32,940 nucleotides of DNA, from the NCBI GenBank assembly GCA_030263275.1, contig SZOR01000037.1, forward strand, positions 1 through 32,940, in the 5' to 3' direction. The first letter of the stretch is position 1. Every line of letters starts with the position of its first letter. The stretch is from DSNY01 sp016861185. GTDB lineage: Bacteria; Pseudomonadota; Gammaproteobacteria; Burkholderiales; Burkholderiaceae_F. The position numbers were made by a program, and so were the translations under genes. The notes beneath the pieces were generated by a model. It worked only from the letters and a program-made list of their open reading frames with translations, did not search any database and was not told where the DNA came from. Below, piece by piece: positions 15,350-23,503 of the stretch.

Positions 15350-17113
15350 ATGGCCATGGACTTCCAGCGCACGATCCTGTGGGTCATCTTCGCGATGTCC
15401 CTGCTGTTCCTCTGGGACAGGTGGCAGATCCATCAAGGCAGGCCGTCGATGCTCGGCGCCGCGCCGACGCCGACCGCCGAAAAGAAGGCGGATGGGCCGT
15501 CGGCGCCACCGCCGTCGGCTGCGCCGGCCGATGCATCGGTGCCGACCGCGACCACGAAGGCCGAGCCCGCCGCGGTGCCGGGCGCTGCGCCCGCCGCACC
15601 GTCGGCGGTTCCGGCGGCCTCGCCCGCGGCCGAGCGCGTGCGCATCGAAACCGACATGGTGCGCGCCGACATCGATCCGAACGGCGCGGTGCTCGCGCGG
15701 CTCGAGATGCTGCAGCAGGACGTCGCGCCCGACTGGACGCAGACCGGACTGCTCGCGCTGTTCACCGGCAAGAAGCAGGACAAGGACCAGAACGTCGTGC
15801 TGCTCGACGTCAACCCGAACCGCGTCTACCTGGCGCAGACGGGATTGATCGGCGCGCCGCAGGGCGCGAGCTTCCCCAACCACCGCACGCCGTTCACCTT
15901 CGCCGGCGGCGCGACCAGGCTCGGCGCCGGCCAGGACGCGCTCGAGGTGAAGTTCGTCGCCGAAGCAGGCGGCGTCAAGCTCGCCAAGACCTACGTCTTC
16001 AAGCGCGGCCGCTACGACATCGAGGTCAGGCACGAGGTGCAGAACGTCGGCGCCGAACCGCTCGCGCCTTCGCTGTACCTGCAGCTTCTGCGCGACGGCA
16101 ACAAGCCCGAAGGCGAAAGCCGCTTGTACTACACGTTCACCGGACCGGCGGTGTACACGGAAGAAGGCAAGTTCCAGAAGATCGACTTCTCCGACATCGA
16201 GAAGGGCAAGCAGTCGCACGTGACCGGTGCCGACAACGGCTGGATCTCGATCATCCAGCACTACTTCGTGTCGGCCTGGGTGCCGCCGCAGGGTGTCAAG
16301 CGCGAGGTCTACACGCGCCAGATCGACAAGAACCTGTACGCGGTCGGATCGATCCTGCCGCTGCAGCCGATCGCGCCGGGCGCCTCGGTGTCGACGCAGG
16401 CGACGCTGTTCGTCGGCCCGCAGGACCAGAACGCGCTGGAGGCGATCGCGCCGGGGCTCGACCTCGTCGTCGACTACGGCTGGCTCACGTTCATCGCCAA
16501 GCCGCTGTACTGGCTGCTCGAGTTCCTGCACAAGCTGGTCGGCAACTGGGGCTGGGCGATCGTGCTGCTGACGGTGCTGGTCAAGGCGGCCTTTTATCCG
16601 CTGTCGGCGGCGAGCTACAAGTCGATGGCGAAGATGAAGGAGGTAACGCCGCGGATGATGAAGATCCGCGAGCAGTACGCCGACGACAAGCAGAAGATGA
16701 ACGTGGCGATGATGGAGCTGTACAAGAACGAGAAGATCAACCCGCTCGGCGGCTGCCTGCCGATCGTCGTGCAGATCCCCGTGTTCATCGCGCTGTACTG
16801 GGTGCTGCTCGCCAGCGTCGAGATGCGCAACGCGCCGTGGATCCTGTGGGTCAAGGACCTGGCCACGCCCGATCCGTGGTTCATCCTGCCGCTGCTGATG
16901 ATGGCGACCATGTGGATCCAGTACAAGCTGAACCCGACGCCGCCCGACCCGGTTCAGGCGAAGGTGATGATGCTGATGCCTTTCATCTTCGGCGTGATGT
17001 TCTTCTTCTTCCCGGCGGGTCTCGTGCTGTACTGGCTGGTCAACAACATCCTGTCGATCGCGCAGCAGTGGTACGTGACCAGGCAGATCGCGAAAGCCAA
17101 GCAGGTCGGGTAG
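15350..17113 (+). CDS. yidC: membrane protein insertase YidC
   Basis: A 587-residue YidC/Oxa1 insertase. The N-terminal membrane helix 'MDFQRTILWVIFAMSLLFLW' is followed by an Ala/Pro-rich periplasmic linker (about residues 30-100), the large periplasmic beta domain typical of Gram-negative YidC, and the conserved five-helix core from about residue 385 ('FLHKLVGNWGWAIVLLTVLV', 'INPLGGCLPIVVQIPVFIAL', 'VLYWLVNNILSIAQQW'). The ATG at 15350 has a GAAGAAAG ribosome binding site at good distance. The ATG at 15356 would give the more familiar MDFQRT start and two residues fewer. It works with YidD and SecYEG in inner-membrane protein insertion. A hairpin follows at 17130-17160. Confidence 0.97.
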   Translation: MAMDFQRTILWVIFAMSLLFLWDRWQIHQGRPSMLGAAPTPTAEKKADGPSAPPPSAAPADASVPTATTKAEPAAVPGAAPAAPSAVPAASPAAERVRIETDMVRADIDPNGAVLARLEMLQQDVAPDWTQTGLLALFTGKKQDKDQNVVLLDVNPNRVYLAQTGLIGAPQGASFPNHRTPFTFAGGATRLGAGQDALEVKFVAEAGGVKLAKTYVFKRGRYDIEVRHEVQNVGAEPLAPSLYLQLLRDGNKPEGESRLYYTFTGPAVYTEEGKFQKIDFSDIEKGKQSHVTGADNGWISIIQHYFVSAWVPPQGVKREVYTRQIDKNLYAVGSILPLQPIAPGASVSTQATLFVGPQDQNALEAIAPGLDLVVDYGWLTFIAKPLYWLLEFLHKLVGNWGWAIVLLTVLVKAAFYPLSAASYKSMAKMKEVTPRMMKIREQYADDKQKMNVAMMELYKNEKINPLGGCLPIVVQIPVFIALYWVLLASVEMRNAPWILWVKDLATPDPWFILPLLMMATMWIQYKLNPTPPDPVQAKVMMLMPFIFGVMFFFFPAGLVLYWLVNNILSIAQQWYVTRQIAKAKQVG

Positions 17114-17129
17114 CGGGACCCAAGCGGTT

Positions 17130-17160
17130 CGTTCGCCCTGGGTTTGTCGAAGGGCGAACG
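17130..17160. repeat. REP-like palindrome after yidC
   Basis: CGTTCGCCCT (17130-17139), an 11-base loop, and AGGGCGAACG (17151-17160) form a perfect 10-bp stem between the convergent yidC gene and the leftward small membrane-protein gene. The core with 'TTGTCGAAGGGC' resembles a palindrome I recall as dispersed in many betaproteobacterial genomes. No T-run follows, so it is either a factor-assisted bidirectional terminator or a REP element. Confidence 0.65.
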
Positions 17161-17188
17161 GACCGGCGAGCGTTGCCCCGGCGCCGCC

Positions 17189-17482
17189 TCAGCGCTTGCG
17201 CAGCAGGAACACCGGCCAGATCCACAGCGAAACGACCCAGCGCACGAAGCGGGCGACGCTCAGCGGCTGCTTTTCGCCTTCGGCAGTGAGGCGGAACACG
17301 ACGAACGCGCCGGCCAGGATCCAGCACACCAGGCCCGCGTAGGTCCACGCGCGGCCCGCGTATTCGAACGGCAGCGCGCCGCCGATCAGCGCGGCGATCA
17401 GCACCGAGGCGACGACCGCCAGCAGCGTGGCGACCAGCGCGTGCCGGTACTTCATCAGCGGATCGTTGTCGTTCCAGGCCAT
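17189..17482 (-). CDS. small predicted inner-membrane protein
   Basis: A 97-residue protein with about three membrane segments: 'ALVATLLAVVASVLIAALIG', 'AWTYAGLVCWILAGAFVVF', and a weaker 'VVSLWIWPVFLL' near the C-terminus, which ends in 'RKR'. The ATG at 17482 lies 41 bp from the divergent mnmE start, so the two share a very short promoter region. It converges on yidC. I do not recognise the family. The hydrophobic pattern and lack of an overlapping gene make it likely to be real. An accessory role in envelope biology is possible, but nothing in the sequence proves it. Confidence 0.65.
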   Translation of the reverse strand: MAWNDNDPLMKYRHALVATLLAVVASVLIAALIGGALPFEYAGRAWTYAGLVCWILAGAFVVFRLTAEGEKQPLSVARFVRWVVSLWIWPVFLLRKR

Positions 17483-17523
17483 GCGTACCAGTCTAGCCAG
17501 GTCGCTGTGCTAGCTTCGATCGC

Positions 17524-18912
17524 ATGGTTTCGGACAAGGACCCCATCGTCGCGGTCGCGACCGCGCCCGGGCGCGGCGGCATCGGTATCGTGCGGTTGTC
17601 GGGCGCCGACCTCGCGCCGGTGATCGACGCGGTGCTCGGTCCGCGCGCGGGGGCGCTTGCGCCGCGGTACGCGACCTTCGCCAAGTTCCTCGATGCGGCG
17701 GGCGAAGGGATCGACGAAGGCATCGCGCTGCTGTTCCCGGCACCGCACTCGTACACCGGCGAAACGGTGCTCGAGCTGCAGGCTCACGGCGGCCCGGTCG
17801 TGTTGCGGCTGCTGGTCGCCCGCTGCCTCGAAGCGGGGAGCGCGATCGGGCTGCGGTTGGCGGAGCCGGGCGAGTTCACGCGGCGCGCGTTCCTGAACGA
17901 TCGGCTCGATCTGGCGCAAGCCGAAGCCGTCGCCGATCTGATCGACGCTTCGACCGCGGCGGCGGCGCGCAGCGCGACGCGCTCGCTGGCCGGCGCGTTC
18001 TCGCGCGAGGTGCACGCTTTGACCGAGGCGCTGATCGAGCTGCGCACGCTGGTCGAGGCGACGCTCGACTTCCCCGAAGAGGAGATCGACTTCCTCGAAG
18101 CGTCGGATGCGCGCGGGCGGCTGGCGTCGATCCGCGCGCAGCTTGCGCACCTCGTCAGGCGCGCGCGCCAGGGCGCGGTGCTGCGCGAAGGGCTCGCGGT
18201 CGTGCTGATCGGCCAGCCGAACGTCGGCAAGTCGAGCCTGCTGAACGCGCTCGCCGGCGAGGAGCTGGCGATCGTCACCCCGGTGGCCGGCACGACGCGC
18301 GACAAGATCGCGCAGCAGGTCGAGGTCGACGGCATTCCGCTGAACGTCATCGACACGGCCGGGCTGCGCGAGACGACCGATCTCGTCGAACGCATCGGCA
18401 TCGAGCGCACCTGGGCCGAGGTCGAACGCGCCGACGTCGTGCTGCACCTGGTCGACGCCTCCGCGCGCGACGCCGCCGCCGAGGCGGCCGACGCCGCGAT
18501 CGAAGCGCGCGTGCGCGAACGCGCGCCGCGCGCGCCCGTGCTGACCGTGTTCAACAAGGTCGACCTGACGAGCCTGCCCGCGCGCGCCGAAGGCGATTCG
18601 ATCTGGCTGTCGGCGCTGACCGGCGCGGGGCTCGACGCGTTGCGTACGCGCCTGCTCGCGATCGCCGGCTGGGACTCGGCCGCGAGCGGCGAGCATGCTT
18701 TCCTCGCGCGCGCGCGCCATCTCGAAGCGCTGCACGCGGCGCAGCGCCATCTCGACGCCGCGGTCGGGCACGCCGAGCAGGGCAACCGCCAGCTCGAGCT
18801 GTTGGCCGAAGAGCTGCGGCTCGCCGGCAACCGCCTCGCCGAGATCACCGGCGAGTTCACCGCCGACGATCTGCTCGGGCGGATCTTTTCGCGCTTCTGC
18901 ATCGGCAAGTGA
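17524..18912 (+). CDS. mnmE: tRNA modification GTPase MnmE
   Basis: A 462-residue MnmE (TrmE), which with MnmG installs the cmnm5 group on wobble uridine 34 of certain tRNAs. The N-terminal tetrahydrofolate-binding domain opens 'DPIVAVATAPGRGGIGIVRL'. The inserted G domain has the P-loop 'GQPNVGKS' (230-237), 'DTAG' (277-280) and 'NKVD' (344-347). The C-terminus ends in the required 'FCIGK', with Cys459. Length and motifs are normal. It is the last member of the rpmH-rnpA-yidD-yidC-mnmE group but is separated from yidC by the leftward small gene, so it probably has its own promoter in the 41-bp divergent gap. Confidence 0.97.
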   Translation: MVSDKDPIVAVATAPGRGGIGIVRLSGADLAPVIDAVLGPRAGALAPRYATFAKFLDAAGEGIDEGIALLFPAPHSYTGETVLELQAHGGPVVLRLLVARCLEAGSAIGLRLAEPGEFTRRAFLNDRLDLAQAEAVADLIDASTAAAARSATRSLAGAFSREVHALTEALIELRTLVEATLDFPEEEIDFLEASDARGRLASIRAQLAHLVRRARQGAVLREGLAVVLIGQPNVGKSSLLNALAGEELAIVTPVAGTTRDKIAQQVEVDGIPLNVIDTAGLRETTDLVERIGIERTWAEVERADVVLHLVDASARDAAAEAADAAIEARVRERAPRAPVLTVFNKVDLTSLPARAEGDSIWLSALTGAGLDALRTRLLAIAGWDSAASGEHAFLARARHLEALHAAQRHLDAAVGHAEQGNRQLELLAEELRLAGNRLAEITGEFTADDLLGRIFSRFCIGK

Positions 18913-18968
18913 CGCATCCGTCCGCGAGCAAGAGGCGCAGCCCCGCGGCGATCGCCAGCTGATGCGTC

Positions 18969-19010
18969 ATCCCCGCCCCTGCCTTCGCGGGGGCAGGCTG
19001 CAGCGGGGAT
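18969..19010. repeat. REP-like palindrome after mnmE
   Basis: Outer arms ATCCCCG (18969-18975) and CGGGGAT (19004-19010) enclose an inner stem CCTGCC (18978-18983) / GGCAGG (18992-18997). An alternative pairing CCCCGC/GCGGGG is also possible. The 'GTCATCCCCGC' edge and 'CGGGGATCC' end resemble a common dispersed palindrome. It lies in the 248-bp gap between mnmE and the oligomer hydrolase gene and may act as a terminator or be a repeat copy. Confidence 0.55.
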
Positions 19011-19160
19011 CCGGTTTGCGCGCCCCATCGCGGTGCAACGCGCGGCGGGCCGACACGCGGTCGCCGGGAACGCCACGTCGGGTCTTGCTGCGGACACAGC
19101 GCCGGTGCAAGCTTGCCGTCCCGCGCGGACGGACCTGCGCGGAACGAGGAGGAGAACCGG

Positions 19161-21266
19161 ATGAAACGCGCCGTACTCGCGCTGCCTGCAGCGCTGCTGT
19201 CGAGCCTCGCCCTTTCCGCGCTCGCTCATGAAGGCGGGCCGCTCGTCGCAGGCACGCCGAACATCGCACCGTCCTGGCTCGGTCAGGTGATCGCCGCCGA
19301 CTACGACGGGGTGACCGACGATCTGCTGACGGCCGGGCTCGGCAAGACCGGCCTCGGCGGCGCCGCACCCGCCGTCGCCGATCCGACCGACCCGAAACAG
19401 CTGCGGCGGCTCGCGATCTACAACAACTACCGCGCGCTGGTCGACGTGAGCCCGCTCGGCGGCTACGGCACGCTGTACGGGCCAAACGTGAAAGCCGACG
19501 GCACTGTCACGACCGACGAGGGCCGTATCGCGGGCACCGAATACCTTGCGTTCGCCGACCGCGGGCGCGGCCGGCAGAACGTCACGCTGATGGTGCAGGT
19601 GCCGGCGAGTTTCGATCCGGCCAACGCCTGCATCGTCACCGGCACGTCGAGCGGATCGCGCGGCGTCTACGGCGCGATCGGCACCTCGGGCGAATGGGGG
19701 CTGAAGCGCAGCTGCGCGGTCGCGTACGCGGACAAGGGCACCGGCAACGGCGTGCACGACCTGCAGAACAACACGATCAACCTGATCGACGGCGTGCGCG
19801 CGGACGCCGCGACTGCCGGCGACGACTCGAACTTCACCGCGCGGCTGTCGGATCTCGCGCGCCAGCAGTTCAACGCGGACACGCCGAACCGCTTCGCGGT
19901 CAAGCACGCGCATTCGCAACAGAACCCGGAGAAGGACTGGGGGCGCGACACGCTGCGCGCGATCGAGTTCGCCTTTTACGTGCTCAACGAGAAGTTCGGC
20001 ACGCCGGGGCCGGACGGCAAGAAGCGCCGCACGATCGTCCCGGCCAACACGATCGTCATCGCGTCGAGCGTCTCCAACGGCGCGGGTGCCGCGCTCGCCG
20101 CCGCCGAGGAGGATCGCTACGGCCTGATCGACGGTGTGGCGGTTTCCGAGCCGAACATCCAGATCAACCCGCGCCGCGACCCGGTGATCAAACGCGGCGC
20201 GCTGACCTACACCGGCGGGTCGAAGCCGCTGTACGACTACTTCACTTTTGCCAACCTGTATCAGCCGTGCGCAGCGCTTTCGGCGCGCGCGGCGGGTTCG
20301 CCCGGCGCGGCTTTCCTGATCGTTCCGTTTGCGCAGAACCGCTGCGCTTCGCTGGCGGCCAAGGGGCTGCTCGCGTCGACCACGCTCGCCGCGCAGGCCG
20401 AAGAAGCGCTCGACAAGCTGCTCGCCTACGGCTGGGAGCCCGACACGATCCTGCTGCACCTGTCGCACTACGCGCTCGCCACGCCGGCGATCGCGATGAC
20501 CTACAGCAACTCGTACGGACGCTTTTCGGTCGCCGACAACCTGTGCGGCTTCAGCTTCGGTGCGGTCGACGCGACCGGTACGCCGATCCCGGCGCCGGCG
20601 GCGGCGATCGCGACGATCTTCGGCACCAGCAACGGCGTTCCGCCGACCGGTGCGATCCAGATCATCAACAACGACTCGGTCGGCGGGCCGCGCCGCGACG
20701 CGCTGTCGATTTCGCCTTCGACCAATCTGCAGGACTACAACGTCGACGGCGCGCTGTGCCAGCGCGAGCTGTGGACCGGCGCGAACCGCGACCGTCTGCG
20801 CGAGGCGCTGCGCGTTCGCTTCGGCATCGCCGAGGTGCAGAAAAGCGCGGATCTGAACCGCAAGCCGGCGCTGATCGTGCATGGCCGCAACGACACGCTG
20901 GTGCCGGTGAACTTCTCGTCGCGGCCGTACTACGCGCGCAACCAGCAGGTCGAAGGGCGCCACAGCCGGCTGTCGTACATCGAGGTGACCAACGCGCAGC
21001 ACTTCGATGCCTTCCTTCCGATCCCCGGCTTCGACACGCGTTATGTTCCGCTGCACGTGTACTTCAACCGCGCGCTCGACGCGATGTACGCGCATCTGGC
21101 GAACGGCGCACCGCTGCCGCCTTCGCAGGTCGTTCGCACCACGCCGCGCGGCGGCACTTCGCCCGCGCCCGCGCTCACGCCGGCCAACGTGCCCGCGTGG
21201 TCGGCGAATCCGCCGGCGGCCGATCGCATCACCTTCGACGGCACCACGCTGACGATTCCCGACTGA
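19161..21266 (+). CDS. D-(-)-3-hydroxybutyrate oligomer hydrolase
   Basis: A 701-residue protein that fits the 3-hydroxybutyrate oligomer hydrolase family, which cleaves short oligomers released from the storage polymer poly-3-hydroxybutyrate. A Sec signal peptide of about 22 residues ends 'SLALSALAHE', so it is exported. The N-terminal half has 'IYNNYRALVDVSPLGGYGTL' and 'GTSSGSRGVYGAIGTSGEWG'; the probable nucleophile is Ser305 in 'IASSVSNGAGAA', an atypical lipase box. Near the C-terminus 'ALIVHGRNDTLVPV' and 'AQHFDAFLPIPGFDTRYVPL' would supply the acid and His. The ATG at 19161 has a strong GGAGGAGA ribosome binding site. It is a single-gene unit, with a strong hairpin after the stop. The family call rests on remembered motifs rather than a search. 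Confidence 0.88.
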   Translation: MKRAVLALPAALLSSLALSALAHEGGPLVAGTPNIAPSWLGQVIAADYDGVTDDLLTAGLGKTGLGGAAPAVADPTDPKQLRRLAIYNNYRALVDVSPLGGYGTLYGPNVKADGTVTTDEGRIAGTEYLAFADRGRGRQNVTLMVQVPASFDPANACIVTGTSSGSRGVYGAIGTSGEWGLKRSCAVAYADKGTGNGVHDLQNNTINLIDGVRADAATAGDDSNFTARLSDLARQQFNADTPNRFAVKHAHSQQNPEKDWGRDTLRAIEFAFYVLNEKFGTPGPDGKKRRTIVPANTIVIASSVSNGAGAALAAAEEDRYGLIDGVAVSEPNIQINPRRDPVIKRGALTYTGGSKPLYDYFTFANLYQPCAALSARAAGSPGAAFLIVPFAQNRCASLAAKGLLASTTLAAQAEEALDKLLAYGWEPDTILLHLSHYALATPAIAMTYSNSYGRFSVADNLCGFSFGAVDATGTPIPAPAAAIATIFGTSNGVPPTGAIQIINNDSVGGPRRDALSISPSTNLQDYNVDGALCQRELWTGANRDRLREALRVRFGIAEVQKSADLNRKPALIVHGRNDTLVPVNFSSRPYYARNQQVEGRHSRLSYIEVTNAQHFDAFLPIPGFDTRYVPLHVYFNRALDAMYAHLANGAPLPPSQVVRTTPRGGTSPAPALTPANVPAWSANPPAADRITFDGTTLTIPD

Positions 21267-21284
21267 TTCCCGCTTGACCTTCTT

Positions 21285-21313
21285 GCGCCGCGCCGCCGAC
21301 CGCGGCGCGGCGC
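21285..21313. terminator. 12-bp perfect GC hairpin
   Basis: GCGCCGCGCCGC (21285-21296), loop CGACC and GCGGCGCGGCGC (21302-21313) form a perfect 12-bp all-GC stem 19 bp after the oligomer hydrolase stop. No T-run follows on the plus strand. It is very stable and probably marks the 3' end of that transcript, perhaps with Rho, before the exporter operon. Confidence 0.55.
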
Positions 21314-21394
21314 GAAAGCGCGTCTGCGCGGCGCCAATCGCCACGGGGGCTTCGCAGTCGTCCGGTAGCATCGCCGGCACAACCGGTGCGGACG

Positions 21395-22669
21395 ATGGCA
21401 ACCCAGACCGAAACGGCGTCACTGAACAAGCTCGCGATCGACCGCGCCGCGCCGCTGCGCCGGCGCCGGCCGTGGTGGAAGCGCTGGTGGGTCTGGCTGG
21501 CCGCGCTGATCGCCGTCGCCGGCGCGACGATGGGCGCGCTGCAGCGCGGCCGCCCGCTCGCGGTCGAGATCGGCACGGTAGTCGCCGCGTATCCGTCGCA
21601 GTCGGTCGCGGTGCTGAACGCGACCGGGCGCGTGGTCGCGGCGCGCCGCGCGTCGGTGTCGAGCAAGGCGACCGGGCGGCTCGACTGGCTCGGCGTGCAG
21701 GAAGGCCAGCGCGTCAAGGAAGGCGAGCTGATCGCACGGCTCGAGAATCGCGACGTCGCCGCCAGCCGCGAGCAGGCCGCCGCGAGCGTCGAAGCGGCGC
21801 GCGCGAACCTCGTGCAGGGCCAGGCCGAACTCGCCGACGCCGAAGCGGCGCTCAAGCGCGCGCAGGAACTGGCGCAGAAGAACTTCGTTTCGGCCTCGGC
21901 GGTCGATGCCGCGGAGGCGCGCTACAACAAGGCGCGCGCGGCGATCGAGTCGTTGCGCGCCAATATCCGCGTGGCCGAGGCGAACCTGCGCGCCGCCACT
22001 GTCGCGTTCGAGCAGACGCTGATCCGCGCGCCGTTCACCGGCATCGTGCTGACCAAGAGTGCGAACGTCGGCGACATCGTCACGCCGTTCTCGTCGGCGG
22101 CGGGAACGACCGGCGCGGTCGTCACGATGGCCGACATGAGCACGCTCGAGGTCGAGGCCGACGTCTCCGAATCGAGCATCGCGAAGATCAAGCTCGATCA
22201 GCCGGCCGAGATCCAGCTCGACGCCTTCCCCGACCTGCGGCTCGCGGGCTCGGTGTCGCGCATCGTGCCGACCGTCGACCGCAGCAAGGCCACGCTGCTG
22301 GTCAAGGTGCGCTTCGACGAGACCGACCCGCGCGTGCTGCCCGACATGAGCGCGAAGATCGCGTTCCTGTCGCGCAAGCTCGCGCCGGCCGAGCGCAAGC
22401 CGGTGCCGGCGGTGCGACCGGAGGCGATCGTCAAGCGCGACGGCAAGGACTTCGTTTACGTCGTCGCGGGCGAGGCCGACCCCGCGAAGGGCGGCGATGC
22501 GCGCAAGACGACGGACAAAGGCGCTGCGATCAAGCTGACGCCGGTCGAGGTCGGCGGCAAGGTCGGCGACCTGGTGCGCGTCGATGCGCTCGCGCCGGGG
22601 ACGCGCGTGGTGATCGCACCACCCGAGCGGCTCGCCGACGGCCAGGCGGTCACCGCGCTGAAGAAGTGA
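21395..22669 (+). CDS. ABC exporter periplasmic adaptor (HlyD/MacA-type)
   Basis: A 424-residue membrane-fusion (adaptor) protein. A basic N-terminus ('PLRRRRPWWKRWW') leads into one membrane anchor at about residues 32-50. Then come a barrel-sandwich/lipoyl half ('VVAARRASVSSKATGRLDWL'), an alpha-hairpin of about 100 residues rich in Ala/Glu/Arg, and the second half 'LIRAPFTGIVLTKSANVGD'. The C-terminal beta-barrel and membrane-proximal domain end with 'PPERLADGQAVTALKK'. It would link an inner-membrane ABC exporter to the periplasm or an outer-membrane channel. The ATG at 21395 is preferred over a GTG at 21386. The ATPase gene starts 2 bp after the stop. No outer-membrane TolC gene is present here. 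Confidence 0.9.
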   Translation: MATQTETASLNKLAIDRAAPLRRRRPWWKRWWVWLAALIAVAGATMGALQRGRPLAVEIGTVVAAYPSQSVAVLNATGRVVAARRASVSSKATGRLDWLGVQEGQRVKEGELIARLENRDVAASREQAAASVEAARANLVQGQAELADAEAALKRAQELAQKNFVSASAVDAAEARYNKARAAIESLRANIRVAEANLRAATVAFEQTLIRAPFTGIVLTKSANVGDIVTPFSSAAGTTGAVVTMADMSTLEVEADVSESSIAKIKLDQPAEIQLDAFPDLRLAGSVSRIVPTVDRSKATLLVKVRFDETDPRVLPDMSAKIAFLSRKLAPAERKPVPAVRPEAIVKRDGKDFVYVVAGEADPAKGGDARKTTDKGAAIKLTPVEVGGKVGDLVRVDALAPGTRVVIAPPERLADGQAVTALKK

Positions 22670-22671
22670 CA

Positions 22672-23412
22672 ATGGATCAACGCGTGCGGGACGGCGCGGC
22701 CTTGGCGACCGCGCCGGGGCGCGAGCCGCTGGTCGAGATCCGCGGCGTGGCCAAGTCGTACCTGCGCGGCGAGCAGATCGTCCCGGTGCTCAACGGCATC
22801 GACCTCGTGATCCGCCGCGGCGATTTCGTCGCGCTGATGGGGCCTTCGGGTTCGGGCAAGAGCACGCTGCTCAACCTGATCGCCGGCATCGACAAGCCCG
22901 ACGAGGGCGCGATCGTCGTCGCCGGCGAGGACATCACGCAGTTGGACGAGACGGCACTGGCCGCGTGGCGCGCGGCGAGCGTGGGTTTCGTGTTCCAGTT
23001 CTACAACCTGATGCCGGTGCTGACCGCGCACGAAAACGTCGAGCTGCCGCTGCTGTTGACGAATCTGTCGCGGCGCGAGCGACGCAACCGCGTCGAGATG
23101 ACGCTCGACCTCGTGGGGCTCGCGGATCGCATGGACCACCGGCCAAACGAGCTGTCGGGCGGCCAGCAGCAGAGGGTGGCGATCGCGCGCGCGATCGTCA
23201 CCGACCCGCTGCTGATCATTGCCGACGAGCCGACCGGCGATCTGGATCGCGGCTCGGCGGCCGAGATCCTGAAGCTGCTCGACCGGCTGAACGTCGAGCT
23301 GGGCAAGACGATCGTGATGGTCACGCACGACCCGCGCGCGGCGGGCGCGGCGCATCACCTGATCTACCTCGACAAGGGACAGCTCACCGACACCTCGCCG
23401 TTTGCGCATTGA
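22672..23412 (+). CDS. ABC exporter ATP-binding protein (MacB/LolD-type)
   Basis: A 246-residue ATPase with all ABC motifs: Walker A 'GPSGSGKS' (57-64), Q-loop in 'GFVFQFYNLMPVLTAHENVE', signature 'LSGGQQQR' starting at residue 161, Walker B 'LLIIADEPTGDLD' with Asp185-Glu186, and switch 'MVTHDPR'. 'FVFQFYNLMPVLTAHENVELP' and 'DEPTGDLDRG' are typical of the LolD/MacB/FtsE branch that powers FtsX-type permeases. It starts 2 bp after the adaptor gene, so translation is coupled. Two separate permease genes follow; an inverted-repeat element sits between this stop and the first permease start. Confidence 0.95.
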   Translation: MDQRVRDGAALATAPGREPLVEIRGVAKSYLRGEQIVPVLNGIDLVIRRGDFVALMGPSGSGKSTLLNLIAGIDKPDEGAIVVAGEDITQLDETALAAWRAASVGFVFQFYNLMPVLTAHENVELPLLLTNLSRRERRNRVEMTLDLVGLADRMDHRPNELSGGQQQRVAIARAIVTDPLLIIADEPTGDLDRGSAAEILKLLDRLNVELGKTIVMVTHDPRAAGAAHHLIYLDKGQLTDTSPFAH

Positions 23413-23424
23413 AGGCAAGAGGAA

Positions 23425-23502
23425 TTCACCGCAGAGACGCGGAGGACACCGAGAAAGCCCCTTTAGCAGTTCTCGGTGTTCTCGGTGTCTCGGTGGTTCA
23501 AC
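23425..23502. repeat. imperfect inverted-repeat element inside the ABC operon
   Basis: The 91-bp gap between the ATPase stop and the first permease ATG is nearly filled by an imperfect long inverted repeat. The left arm TTCACCGCAGAGACGC (23425-23440), then GGAGGACACCGAGA (23441-23454), faces a right arm in which CTCGGTG occurs three times (23472-23497). It resembles the 'accgcagagacgcagag ... ctcggtg' elements I recall as dispersed in proteobacterial genomes. It ends two bases before the permease ATG. Confidence 0.65.
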
Positions 23503-23503
23503 C

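Noticed and set aside
17784..21422. A 1212-codon open frame on the minus strand across mnmE and the oligomer hydrolase gene
   Set aside because: It spans two well-supported plus-strand genes and its translation is Arg-rich without domains.
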